Shown here: positions 1 through 7,388 of the stretch, piece after piece | Numbering within the stretch: the first letter of the stretch is position 1 | Layout of the letters: every line of letters begins with the position of its first letter | Position numbers and translations under genes: made by a program | The notes under the pieces: generated by a model | What the model was told of the DNA's origin: nothing | What the model saw: the letters and a program-made list of their open reading frames with translations, nothing else | Databases searched by the model: none | From: Kmv34 sp964524965 | GTDB lineage: Bacteria > Aerophobota > Aerophobia > Aerophobales > B3-G15 | Reading direction: 5' to 3' | NCBI GenBank assembly: GCA_964524965.1 | Contig: CAZGDY010000008.1 | Span: 1 to 27,200 of the forward strand | DNA: 27,200 nucleotides

Positions 1-601
1 CCACCTTTCCTGTCTGAGGAATTTTGTAATAAGAGCCATCTTCTCTTTTGACAAAACCAAATCCATCGGAACCAATTGTCGCTCCTGAGTGCACTACACC
101 TCTTTTACCTATGCTGACTCTATCTAATAAACTAACTTTAGGATGAAGAAAACTCCCCTCACCAACTAAAACATTTTTTCCTAAATAACAAAATCCAGAA
201 ATATATACATCACTATCGACCCTAACACCTTCCTCAATAATACAGTAAGGACCTATATTAACTCTTTCCCCTATTTTTGCTCTCTTATCAATTATCGCTG
301 AGGGATGTATTCCTTTAAATTCGGGGGGAGGGGGAGCAAAAACCTCCAGTATCTTAGCAAAAGCAAGACGAGGGTCAGCCACTTGAATAATTGGTTTAAT
401 AAGACTTTCCAGCTGCTCTGAGACAATTATAGCAGAAACTTCTGATTTTTCCGCAAGAAGTAAAAACTTTTGGGATACGGCAAAGGTAATTTCTCCTTTT
501 TTTGCCTCTTCAATCTTAGTAACACCTTTTATAGTAATGTCCTCCCTACCCTTGAGTTTGCCTCCTACAAGGTCAGCAAGTTCCCTCAAGCTTTTATTCA
601 T
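1..601 (-). CDS. lpxD: LpxD, UDP-3-O-acylglucosamine N-acyltransferase (partial)
   Basis: This enzyme adds the second hydroxyacyl chain to UDP-3-O-acyl-glucosamine in cytoplasmic lipid A synthesis. The 200 codons present are in one open frame and run off the window edge, so the C-terminus is missing. They read MNKSLRELADLVGG at the N-terminus, then a uridine-binding-like domain, then hexapeptide-repeat left-handed beta-helix sequence. The latter carries the hallmark HSGATIGSDGFGF followed by IPQTGKV, typical of LpxD rather than LpxA. The ATG at 601-599 overlaps the end of the upstream skp gene by 8 nt, with a GCAGG-like SD, so translation is probably coupled. Its presence implies an LPS- or lipid A-bearing outer membrane. 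The identification is firm. Confidence 0.95.
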   Translation of the reverse strand, partial: MNKSLRELADLVGGKLKGREDITIKGVTKIEEAKKGEITFAVSQKFLLLAEKSEVSAIIVSEQLESLIKPIIQVADPRLAFAKILEVFAPPPPEFKGIHPSAIIDKRAKIGERVNIGPYCIIEEGVRVDSDVYISGFCYLGKNVLVGEGSFLHPKVSLLDRVSIGKRGVVHSGATIGSDGFGFVKREDGSYYKIPQTGKV

Positions 602-1154
602 TTTTTCCTGCCTCATATTCTTCATTTAATTCAGTAATAATTCTTTCAGTTATATCTTGAGAAGGCACAGCATAAAGAAGAGCTGCTTTATCAAAAACAT
701 AGGTATAACCTTCCTTTTCGGATACTTTTTCTATTTTATTGATTATATCCTGAAGAATCTCCTGAGTGTATTGGTTTTGCTTTTCTTGAATCTGATTAGT
801 GATTTCCTGCCGAAAAACCTCGATAGCGGTTATTTTTTGGGTAATTTCCTGCTGACGTTCATTTCTGGCTGCTTCAGTCAAAAGAAGCTCCTGTGCCGCA
901 TATTCCCGATTTAATGTCTCCAGTTTCTGTCGCATTTCTTCCAGTTTTCCTCGTCCCACCTCAGTCTCCTCTTCTAACATTAACTCAATATCACCTTTCT
1001 TCTGATATTCCTGAAATACCTTCTCTAAGTTTATATAAGGCATCCCTTTATAAACATCTTCAAGAATATCAGCTTTTACACATTGACTGGTTATCCCCAA
1101 AAATAAAAAAGCAACTATCAAGCTTAGCCCTAAAACCTTAATTTTACCTTGCAT
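594..1154 (-). CDS. skp: Skp/OmpH-family periplasmic chaperone
   Basis: This is a 186-aa secreted protein of the OmpH/Skp family, which holds unfolded outer-membrane proteins in the periplasm before BAM-dependent insertion. It has an N-terminal signal peptide (basic MQGKIK, then a hydrophobic stretch to about residue 28), the start-of-domain sequence IAYINLEKV-like (here MPYINLEKVFQEY), and long charged helices at about 55-150 that would form the tentacle coiled coil. The ATG is preceded by AAGGAG at good spacing. The gene lies directly upstream of and overlaps lpxD, the classical skp-lpxD order. The bamA gene that normally precedes skp is absent here; ybeY is upstream instead. Skp sequences diverge, so the call rests on architecture plus context. 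Confidence 0.88.
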   Translation of the reverse strand: MQGKIKVLGLSLIVAFLFLGITSQCVKADILEDVYKGMPYINLEKVFQEYQKKGDIELMLEEETEVGRGKLEEMRQKLETLNREYAAQELLLTEAARNERQQEITQKITAIEVFRQEITNQIQEKQNQYTQEILQDIINKIEKVSEKEGYTYVFDKAALLYAVPSQDITERIITELNEEYEAGKNE

Positions 1155-1197
1155 TTAACACTCCTTTTACTCATTAGTTAGGTAGTCAAATAGTTTT

Positions 1198-1650
1198 TTA
1201 AATTATGTTTTCTCTTTTACCCAAAAGTTTCAAGATATTTTTCGCTTTATTCCCCATTAGTCTTTTCTCCTCATCTTCATTGTCTTTATATCCCAAAAGA
1301 TGAAGAGTCCCGTGAACTACTAACAGGATAAGCTCTTCTTCCAATGAATGTCCTCGCTCATTTGCTTGAATTAGTGCTAAAGAAGGGCAAATAATTATCT
1401 CACCCAAAAATCTTTTAGCTGGACCAACTTCACCTTGGAGAGGAAAAGCCAAAACATCGGTAAGTGAATCTTCTCCTCGATACTTTAAGTTAAGCTCTCG
1501 TATAATATCTGAGGGAACCAGTGCTAAACTTATCTGTTTATCCTGTACGTTATTTTCTTCAGCGAGAGTGAGGTAAACTGCCTTTTTTAAAATAAGTTCG
1601 GGAACTTTTTTTTCCCACATATTGTTGATTTTTAAGATTCTTCTTTTCAT
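1198..1650 (-). CDS. ybeY: YbeY, rRNA maturation endoribonuclease
   Basis: YbeY is a zinc-dependent single-strand endoribonuclease involved in 16S rRNA 3'-end maturation and ribosome quality control. The 150-aa length is normal. Family blocks are visible: LNLKYRGEDSLTDVLAFP (about 53-70), FLGEIIICP (81-89) and the metal site HGTLHLLGYKD (113-123). The family consensus is H-x3-H-x5-H; here His113 and His117 are kept but the third ligand position is Asp123. The start overlaps the 3' end of the upstream 7TM-HD gene by 92 nt. That start is supported because the residues right after it (ILKINN...) match the usual YbeY N-terminus. A weak GAAGAG SD suggests translational coupling. It belongs to the conserved phoH-HD-ybeY cluster. 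Confidence 0.95.
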   Translation of the reverse strand: MKRRILKINNMWEKKVPELILKKAVYLTLAEENNVQDKQISLALVPSDIIRELNLKYRGEDSLTDVLAFPLQGEVGPAKRFLGEIIICPSLALIQANERGHSLEEELILLVVHGTLHLLGYKDNEDEEKRLMGNKAKNILKLLGKRENII

Positions 1651-3079
1651 TATCTAACATCTCTTCTGGATATCTTTTTCGGGCATGGGACAATCCGGTG
1701 AGCACTCGAGTAAAAGCCTCTGAAATAAGATTTATATCTCGCAAGCTTAGATCGGCCTCATCCAGTTGATGGTCTTTTAATTTATTATTTATAACTTTTT
1801 GAATTCTTGCTTTAATCCCCTTAGGGCTTTTCCATGAAGAAAAACGAAAATCAGCCTCGACAGAATCAGCTAACATAACTATAGATGCTTCTTTTGTCCT
1901 TGGTTTAGGTCCGGGATAGCGAAAATTGGATTCATCCACAGAATCATCTTCCTTTGTTTCCAAAAGGGCTTTACGGTAAAAATAAGCTATAAGACCCGTA
2001 CCGTGATGCTGAGTAATTATATCAATAACAACCTGGGGAAGGCGAAAAATTTTAGCAAGTTCCAATCCATCCTTTACATGGGAAATAATTATCACTGATG
2101 AAAGATTGGGACTGACCCGGGAATGATAATCATCTACTTCTCCTGTTTTGCTATTTTCGAAAAAAAAATGAGGACGAGTTACTTTACCTACGTCATGGTA
2201 ATAAGCTCCAACCCTGGCTAAAAGGGGATTAGCTTTAACCTGCTCCGCAGCAGCTACCGATAAAGTAGCAACAGTTAAGGTGTGATGATATGACCCGGGA
2301 GCCTCTATCGATAACCGGTGCAAAAGAGGACTGTTAAGATCAGCTAACTCTAAAAGATGAGCGTCGGTAGTAATTCCAAAATAAGTTTCAAAATAAGGTA
2401 GAGTCAAATTAATCAAAATACTGGAAAAAACACCGCTACCCAAACCCCACAAGGCTAAGAATACTAATTCTGGTAAGGCTAAACTTTTAACCAAACCTAT
2501 CCCTGCGGCAGAAGAAAAATTTACCAAACCTACCAAGAGACCTATTTTTGTTATATCAGTGCGATGGTGAATGGCATGAGCTGCGTAAGACCCTGCCATC
2601 CCCCCACAAAACAAAATGGGTAAGATTTCAAACTCCCCGGAAACAACAGAAAAGAGGATGCAGAACATCGAAAGAACAAAAATAGAGATGGGAAGATTAA
2701 AAAAAAGAGAAAAGAGAATAGAAAGAAAAGCAATCGGTATAAAAATATCAGGTATCTGAGGTAAAACCATAATAATCCGGCTAATTAGCATCGTACTTAG
2801 TAAAATAGTTGCAGAAAGAAGAAGGTATCTACCTGTTAAAAACTTCGGATAAAAACAAAAAAGACCCACCGAGAAAACACCCATAAAAATGCCTACAACA
2901 ATCATCACACCAGTTTTATAATGAAAAGGAAGGCTTGAAAACAAAAGATAAATTAAAGAAATAGCAGCACACATCCCTACAAACCACAACCAGAAAGTGA
3001 TAGAGGGATAAGCGAAAAAGCGCTTAATTTTTACCAGTCCAGAAAATTTGAACTCTTTCTTTCGTACTCTTTTTAACAT
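1559..3079 (-). CDS. 7TM-HD family (YqfF/PgpH-like) phosphodiesterase, short form
   Basis: This is a membrane HD-domain phosphodiesterase related to PgpH, which degrades c-di-AMP. The 506-aa protein has a cytoplasmic N-terminus, TM1 at about 28-50, seven further TM segments to about 236, then the HD domain. Metal and catalytic residues are all visible: His266 in APGSYHH, His295-Asp296 in YYHDVGK, His334, His358-His359 and Asp405 in MLADSVEAD. PgpH proteins are usually about 700 aa, with a large extracellular 7TMR-HDED domain between TM1 and TM2. Here TM1 and TM2 are joined by only a few residues, so that domain is absent. The usual C-terminal end (RYPEEM, about 474) is followed by a 31-residue basic tail encoded over the start of ybeY. 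phoH lies 2 bp upstream. The family is certain; the nucleotide substrate is inferred. Confidence 0.9.
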   Translation of the reverse strand: MLKRVRKKEFKFSGLVKIKRFFAYPSITFWLWFVGMCAAISLIYLLFSSLPFHYKTGVMIVVGIFMGVFSVGLFCFYPKFLTGRYLLLSATILLSTMLISRIIMVLPQIPDIFIPIAFLSILFSLFFNLPISIFVLSMFCILFSVVSGEFEILPILFCGGMAGSYAAHAIHHRTDITKIGLLVGLVNFSSAAGIGLVKSLALPELVFLALWGLGSGVFSSILINLTLPYFETYFGITTDAHLLELADLNSPLLHRLSIEAPGSYHHTLTVATLSVAAAEQVKANPLLARVGAYYHDVGKVTRPHFFFENSKTGEVDDYHSRVSPNLSSVIIISHVKDGLELAKIFRLPQVVIDIITQHHGTGLIAYFYRKALLETKEDDSVDESNFRYPGPKPRTKEASIVMLADSVEADFRFSSWKSPKGIKARIQKVINNKLKDHQLDEADLSLRDINLISEAFTRVLTGLSHARKRYPEEMLDNEKKNLKNQQYVGKKSSRTYFKKGSLPHSR

Positions 3080-3081
3080 CT

Positions 3082-4044
3082 CTAACCTTTTTTTTCGTAA
3101 CCCTCATAAGCTTTCACTATTTCTTGAACCAATTTATGCCTCACCACATCTTTTCTCGTAAGATTAACAGTTTTAATTCTCTTTATCCCTTTAAATAAGG
3201 ATTGTACTTCTAACAGCCCGGAATTTTTACGGGGAGATAAGTCTACCTGAGTAATATCTCCGTTTATGACCACCTTGGAGCCAAAACCAAGTCTGGTCAA
3301 AAACATTTTCATCTGTTCGTAAGTAGTATTCTGAGCCTCATCTAAAATAATGAAAGCATCATTTAAGGTTCTCCCCCTCATGTAGGCAAGAGGAGCAATC
3401 TCAATTATTCCTCGCTCTAAAAAAGAATGAAACTTCTCAGCAAGGAGCATCTCATAAAGAGCATCATAAAGAGGGCGAAGATAAGGCTCTATTTTTTCTT
3501 CCAGAGGGCCAGGAAGAAAACCAAGTTTTTCCCCCGCCTCTACAGTAGGGCGAGTAAGAATTATCCTTACAACTTCCCCCCTCTCTAAGCTAGCTACGGC
3601 CATAGCTACAGCTAAATAGGTCTTACCAGTCCCCGCCGGACCAATAGCAAAAACAACCTCATTCCCCTTAATCGCTTCTACATATCTTTCCTGACCTTCC
3701 GTATAAGGCTTTATTTTTTTACCCCGAGGAGAAGTAAAAACTTTCTCTGATAAATACTTTTCAAGATGGGAATTCTCACTATTTTTTATTTTATTAAGAG
3801 CAAGCTGGAGCTCTCTTGTATCAGGACTGTGTCCCTTGTGTAAACTATCCATAAGATCCTCTATTAGCCTTTTTGCTTTATCGACAAATTCACTTTTTCC
3901 TTGAATTTTAAGCAAATTATTTCTTAATATAAATTCTACTCTTAGCTGTCTTTCTATTAATTTTAAATTCTCATCTTTTTTGCCAAAAAGAAGCGGTATC
4001 TGGGAAAAATCCTCTATATTTACGCTAACTGCTTTCACAACCAA
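3082..4044 (-). CDS. PhoH-like ATPase (PhoH/PhoL family)
   Basis: This is a cytoplasmic P-loop ATPase of the PhoH/YbeZ family, a probable RNA helicase-like partner of YbeY in ribosome maturation. The 320-aa product has an N-terminal KH-like region (about 1-65), Walker A GPAGTGKT at 135-142, RPTVEAGEKLGFLPG (about 165-179) and Walker B FIILDEAQNT at 231-240, all diagnostic. The longest frame starts with TTG at 4044; a GTG at 4038-4036 is an alternative, and the upstream AAGGAAAGGA serves either. The gene lies 2 bp upstream of the 7TM-HD gene and 56 bp downstream of yacP, matching the widespread phoH-HD-ybeY order. The exact biochemical role of the family is not fully settled. Confidence 0.95.
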   Translation of the reverse strand: MVVKAVSVNIEDFSQIPLLFGKKDENLKLIERQLRVEFILRNNLLKIQGKSEFVDKAKRLIEDLMDSLHKGHSPDTRELQLALNKIKNSENSHLEKYLSEKVFTSPRGKKIKPYTEGQERYVEAIKGNEVVFAIGPAGTGKTYLAVAMAVASLERGEVVRIILTRPTVEAGEKLGFLPGPLEEKIEPYLRPLYDALYEMLLAEKFHSFLERGIIEIAPLAYMRGRTLNDAFIILDEAQNTTYEQMKMFLTRLGFGSKVVINGDITQVDLSPRKNSGLLEVQSLFKGIKRIKTVNLTRKDVVRHKLVQEIVKAYEGYEKKG

Positions 4045-4100
4045 TAATTCCTTTCCTTTTCCGTTCTCTTAATTATCTAAATTAATAGTTCCCTGTCAAC

Positions 4101-4619
4101 TTAGTTTATCTCTTTTTTTCTTATATTCCTTTGTTCTTGAATTCTCTTCAAAGTTTCATCAGAAATGAGATAATGCATGAATGGAGGAGTGCCGGGAGAA
4201 AATCTCTTATTGATCAGCTCAACAGAGGCACTAATCTCACTAAGAAAATTTTTAGGAGACAGCGGAATTATCCTTTCGTCTAATACAGTCATTCCCTGAG
4301 CCAAATCAGAGGTAATCACATAAATCAAACTGTAATTTGATTTGTTCTTGGCAATAAATCTTTCAATAAAAGAATCGGCCGTCTTGCCCTCTGCAGTATG
4401 GACAACACTTACCAGGGAAGAAATCTCTTCCTTGGTTTGCCCTCCAATTCTTCTGTAAGCATCAAACACTATATAACTTCTTATATTTTCCAAAGAGCAG
4501 TACCGGCATACCATTTCCACCAGGCGGGCTTGAGCCGTGGATACATTTTGGTTAAAGAATATTTTAAGACCAGCAGAGGCATGAATCACATTGTAGCCAT
4601 CAACAAGAATCATCTTCAT
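4101..4619 (-). CDS. NYN domain (YacP/Rae1-like) endoribonuclease
   Basis: This 172-aa protein is of the YacP family, a PIN-like NYN nuclease fold. In Bacillus the homologue Rae1 is a ribosome-associated mRNA endonuclease. The acidic signature positions are visible: Asp7 in ILVDGYNVIHA, the YIVFDAYRR strand, TADSFIERFI with acidic metal ligands, and VITSDLAQ. The length is that of the family. ATG at 4619 has GAAGGAGA upstream, and an ATG two codons in is also possible. It starts the yacP-phoH-HD-ybeY-skp-lpxD run, so its job in RNA turnover fits its neighbours. A strong terminator for the previous gene ends about 26 nt before the start, so its promoter must be very close, inside the upstream gene, or replaced by readthrough. 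Confidence 0.88.
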   Translation of the reverse strand: MKMILVDGYNVIHASAGLKIFFNQNVSTAQARLVEMVCRYCSLENIRSYIVFDAYRRIGGQTKEEISSLVSVVHTAEGKTADSFIERFIAKNKSNYSLIYVITSDLAQGMTVLDERIIPLSPKNFLSEISASVELINKRFSPGTPPFMHYLISDETLKRIQEQRNIRKKEIN

Positions 4620-4644
4620 TGAAAAAAATCTCCTTCTTTTTTAG

Positions 4645-4683
4645 AAAAATAGGAGGAGAACAAATTACCTGTTCTCCTCCTAT
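4645..4683 (-). terminator. Strong intrinsic terminator of the msmX-like gene
   Basis: The arms at 4649-4662 and 4670-4683 form a perfect 14-bp stem (TAGGAGGAGAACA pairs with TGTTCTCCTCCTA) with a 7-nt loop. On the minus strand it is followed by a short U tract (4645-4648). It lies 31 nt after the stop of the ABC ATPase gene and ends about 26 nt before the yacP start. The stem contains AGGAGGAG, an SD-like sequence that would be sequestered in the folded RNA. Confidence 0.88.
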
Positions 4684-4714
4684 GAGCAGTTAACTATTAA
4701 CCGGGACTACTGAA

Positions 4715-5815
4715 TTAAAAGAGGGTCTTTTCAGTTTCTTTATCAAATATATGAGCAAGATCCATACGGGCTGTAAACTCAGCTACATCACCAGAGTAAA
4801 GTGCCACATGAGGGTCAAGACGAGCTATCAAAACATTGTCTTCGTTTCTGATATGAACAATTTTTTCTGAACCGAGAGGCTCAACCACCCAGACCGAAGC
4901 ATTAAAGGTAGTTCCTCTCTCGTAATCCCTGGCAGTTTGGGTGTCCGTAATATATTCAGGCCTCAATCCTAAGGTAACTTCTTGACCAATATAGCTTTTA
5001 ATAAACCTTACTTTATCCGAAGGTACTTTAAGATTCATTCCTTTGGAGCGAACGTAAATATCTTTATTTTCTCTGATTATGGTGCAATCCACAAAATTCA
5101 TGCTGGGCGAGCCAATAAAACCCGCTACGTACTTATTAACGGGATGATCATAAACATTTTGAGGAGTATCCATCTGTTGAATAACACCTTGATTCATCAC
5201 TACGATTCTGCTGGCCATGGTCATCGCTTCCATTTGGTCATGGGTTACATAAATAGTAGTGGTTTTTAATCTCTGGTGAAGATCTAAAAGTTCAGCTCTC
5301 ATCGCAATTCTAAGCTTAGCATCAAGATTAGATAAAGGCTCATCAAAAAGAAAAACCTTGGGGTCCCTCACAATGGCTCTCCCCAGAGCAACTCTCTGGC
5401 GTTGCCCACCCGATAGCTCCTTAGGTTTTCTATCCAAAAGTTCTCTAATCCCAAGAAGCTCTGCCGTTCGCTTTACAATATCATCAATTTCTTTCTTGGG
5501 AACTTTGCGCAGACGTAATCCGAAAGACATATTGCGATAAACATCCATGTGGGGATACAAAGCATAGTTTTGAAAAACCATCGCAATATCTCTGTTTTTG
5601 GGCGGAACATCGTTAACCAGATGCTCTCCGATGTAAATTTCTCCTGAAGTTACTTCTTCCAGTCCGGCAATACTTCTAAGGGTAGTGGTTTTTCCACATC
5701 CAGAAGGACCAACAAGAATAATAAATTCTCCGTCCTCTATATCCAAAGAACAATCTTCTACTGCTACTACCTTGCCAAAACACTTCCTCACATTTTTTAA
5801 TTTAACTTTAGCCAT
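4715..5815 (-). CDS. MsmX/UgpC-type ABC transporter ATP-binding protein
   Basis: This is the ATPase subunit of a carbohydrate-type (CUT1) ABC importer, acting at the inner membrane. The 366 aa include Walker A GPSGCGKT at 36-43, the Q-loop FQNYALYPHM (about 81-90), the signature LSGGQ at 135-139, Walker B FLFDEP at 155-160, and a C-terminal regulatory TOBE/MalK-like part (about 240-366, containing LGLRPEYI). SD AAGGTGA precedes the ATG. No permease or binding-protein gene lies within the window on either side. The gene is transcribed alone and ends in its own terminator, as expected for a shared ATPase energising several sugar importers. Substrate cannot be told from sequence. Confidence 0.92.
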   Translation of the reverse strand: MAKVKLKNVRKCFGKVVAVEDCSLDIEDGEFIILVGPSGCGKTTTLRSIAGLEEVTSGEIYIGEHLVNDVPPKNRDIAMVFQNYALYPHMDVYRNMSFGLRLRKVPKKEIDDIVKRTAELLGIRELLDRKPKELSGGQRQRVALGRAIVRDPKVFLFDEPLSNLDAKLRIAMRAELLDLHQRLKTTTIYVTHDQMEAMTMASRIVVMNQGVIQQMDTPQNVYDHPVNKYVAGFIGSPSMNFVDCTIIRENKDIYVRSKGMNLKVPSDKVRFIKSYIGQEVTLGLRPEYITDTQTARDYERGTTFNASVWVVEPLGSEKIVHIRNEDNVLIARLDPHVALYSGDVAEFTARMDLAHIFDKETEKTLF

Positions 5816-6065
5816 TTTTTCGTCACCTTGTAATAGTTTAGTTTTCTTAAGAGGTATTGCAATAATTTTTTAAGAGAGCTTAGCGGGGTGTAATCTTTAA
5901 AAAAAACCAGACCCAATATTTAGAAATCGGGAGATCACCACAACCCTTTTTAGTTTTAGAGCGCTTTTATTTGATATTACTCTACACAACAAATACAGTG
6001 GGGCAAGCCCTCTCGAGAATGGCTTGCCCCATTATTTACCATAAATAGCACCCCACTATAAAAAA
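5816..6065. other. Intergenic region between the outer-membrane protein gene and msmX
   Basis: These 250 bp hold the hairpin downstream of the outer-membrane protein gene (5999-6031) and an imperfect palindrome near 5915-5934 (CCCAATATTTAGAAATCGGG). They must also contain the promoter of the ABC ATPase gene. No clear TTGACA/TATAAT pair was found on the minus strand; TTGCAA near 5860 is the best -35-like element but lacks a well-spaced -10. No ORF or RNA gene is supported. Confidence 0.5.
5999..6031 (-). terminator. Hairpin after the outer-membrane protein gene, probable terminator
   Basis: Arms 5999-6009 and 6021-6031 (TGGGGCAAGCC / GGCTTGCCCCA) form a perfect GC-rich 11-bp stem with an 11-nt loop, 35 nt past the stop of the gene at 6066. 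The minus-strand sequence after it is only mildly U-rich, so it could terminate or simply protect the mRNA 3' end. Confidence 0.65.
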
Positions 6066-6938
6066 TTAAAGGGTAATTCCAATCTTACCTTCCCAAGCAG
6101 TTACAGCAGGTGTACCAGCGCCAGCATCAGTACTAGCGACATCAAAAGTCAAAGTGACGTTTTCAGCTAAAGGAGTGTTGAACTCGCCGTAGATTTTGGA
6201 AAAGGGCGCCACATCATTATTTAAAGTGGCATCGCAACCATAATACTCTAAACAAAGACCACTTCCACCCGGTAAAGTGTAGGCAACTTTTACCACATAA
6301 CCAGTACCTGAACCACCTGCGTTAGGAGAAAAACCACCATACTGACCGGTAAAGGTCATGGCATCAAGAGCATAGGTAAGCTGTGCTCCGTAAGAAGAAC
6401 CGGCCGGGGCTCCCTGCCTAGAGTTAAAGGTAAAACCAAGACCCAAAGCATCCATAGTAAAATCAACCCCACCGGCAAAGTTGTAAATTACAGAACCAAT
6501 TTGATTGTTAACAATACCGTAAAGGTCAAAGCCTTCCATAGGAACATTTATTTTCAATCCCGGATTAGAGGGAATACCCAAACCATCTTCAGCAAAATTT
6601 CGTACATCGAATAGCCCATTGTCAATTCCCAGTGGCTGCATGGTCACATTAAAAGCAGCAGCATTATACCTTATAAAGGCACCATCAATAAATGCTACTG
6701 GACACTCACCACTATCAAACTTGAAGGTAACAGAACCATCGAAAGGTCCATAAGATTGGGTAGCAGTAGCTGCTATATTTGCACATCCGCCAAATAATCC
6801 ACTATCATTTCCGCCACTGGTCCCGGTGACATTAAAATCGACTCCAGCACTCCAATCAATTACTGGAACAGCCATTGCTCCGGCAGCTAATCCTAAACTA
6901 AGACAAACAATTAATACGCCTAAGAAAATTTTCCTCAT
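6066..6938 (-). CDS. Secreted outer-membrane beta-barrel-like protein
   Basis: I do not recognise a named family. The 290-aa protein has a clean signal peptide (MRKIFLGVLIVCLSLGLAAGAMA, cleavage near residue 23). The mature part is rich in Gly, Ala, Asn, Thr and aromatic residues, with alternating hydrophobic strands such as VDFTMDALGLGFTFNSRQG and GSVTFKFDSG. This is typical of porin-like barrels in diderm bacteria. It ends in a strand WEGKIGITL, with Leu rather than the common terminal Phe or Trp. ATG at 6938 follows GGAGGATGAGGA. A strong promoter about 180 nt upstream and GC-richer codon use than neighbours suggest high expression. It stands alone, with a hairpin after it. Porin or surface structural role is inference. 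Confidence 0.75.
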   Translation of the reverse strand: MRKIFLGVLIVCLSLGLAAGAMAVPVIDWSAGVDFNVTGTSGGNDSGLFGGCANIAATATQSYGPFDGSVTFKFDSGECPVAFIDGAFIRYNAAAFNVTMQPLGIDNGLFDVRNFAEDGLGIPSNPGLKINVPMEGFDLYGIVNNQIGSVIYNFAGGVDFTMDALGLGFTFNSRQGAPAGSSYGAQLTYALDAMTFTGQYGGFSPNAGGSGTGYVVKVAYTLPGGSGLCLEYYGCDATLNNDVAPFSKIYGEFNTPLAENVTLTFDVASTDAGAGTPAVTAWEGKIGITL

Positions 6939-7122
6939 TCCTCATCCTCCATACTTAAATTATCTTAAATTCTTCCCACTTATACTTATCAGTGTTTCTT
7001 TTCCCATACATATGACCTGCCTTTATAGCTTACCTTTCTCCTTTACCACCTCCTTCTTCATTCTTTATTTTTCAGGAACTGCCATTCCCTTTTCGAAGGT
7101 ATTACTATCTTTAGCAAATAAA

Positions 7123-7150
7123 AGCATACCAGATTATTTTTTTTTGTCAA
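7123..7150 (-). promoter_or_regulatory. Promoter of the outer-membrane protein gene
   Basis: A perfect TTGACA (7150-7145), a 16-nt spacer and TATGCT (7128-7123) with an extended -10 TGG just before it. Transcription would start near 7115 and give a leader of about 175 nt ahead of the start at 6938. Confidence 0.8.
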
Positions 7151-7254
7151 ATCCCCCTTTTTCAGTTCCTAAATTTATCAATGAGCTTTAAGTTTAATTT
7201 CTTTTTTTTAAGCTTTTTAGATGTAAGCGCCCTTCTGTTCACTCTTCATCCTCT

Positions 7255-7282
7255 ATATTACCAACCCTTTAAAATAAGTCAA
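7255..7282 (-). promoter_or_regulatory. Second candidate promoter upstream of the outer-membrane protein gene
   Basis: TTGACT (7282-7277), 16 nt, then TAATAT (7260-7255) preceded by TTGG. It points the same way as the main promoter at 7123-7150. No gene lies between them, so it either adds to expression of the outer-membrane protein gene or drives a short RNA. Confidence 0.4.
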
Positions 7283-7388
7283 CTCTTTGAGCTCTTTAAT
7301 CTTAATTCGTTACAATAATTAAGTTTTCCTCAAGGAAGCGTCCTTCAAAGATGCTTAAAAAAAGCCGCACTTTAAAAGAAGTTGGTTA

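Noticed and set aside
7030..7060. Short minus-strand ORF (about 12 codons) in the leader of the outer-membrane protein gene
   Set aside because: Purine-rich run without a clear SD-to-start arrangement; a leader peptide cannot be supported.
6826..7191. 121-codon plus-strand ORF
   Set aside because: It is antisense to the signal-peptide end and promoter of the outer-membrane protein gene; composition follows the AT-rich leader rather than a protein.
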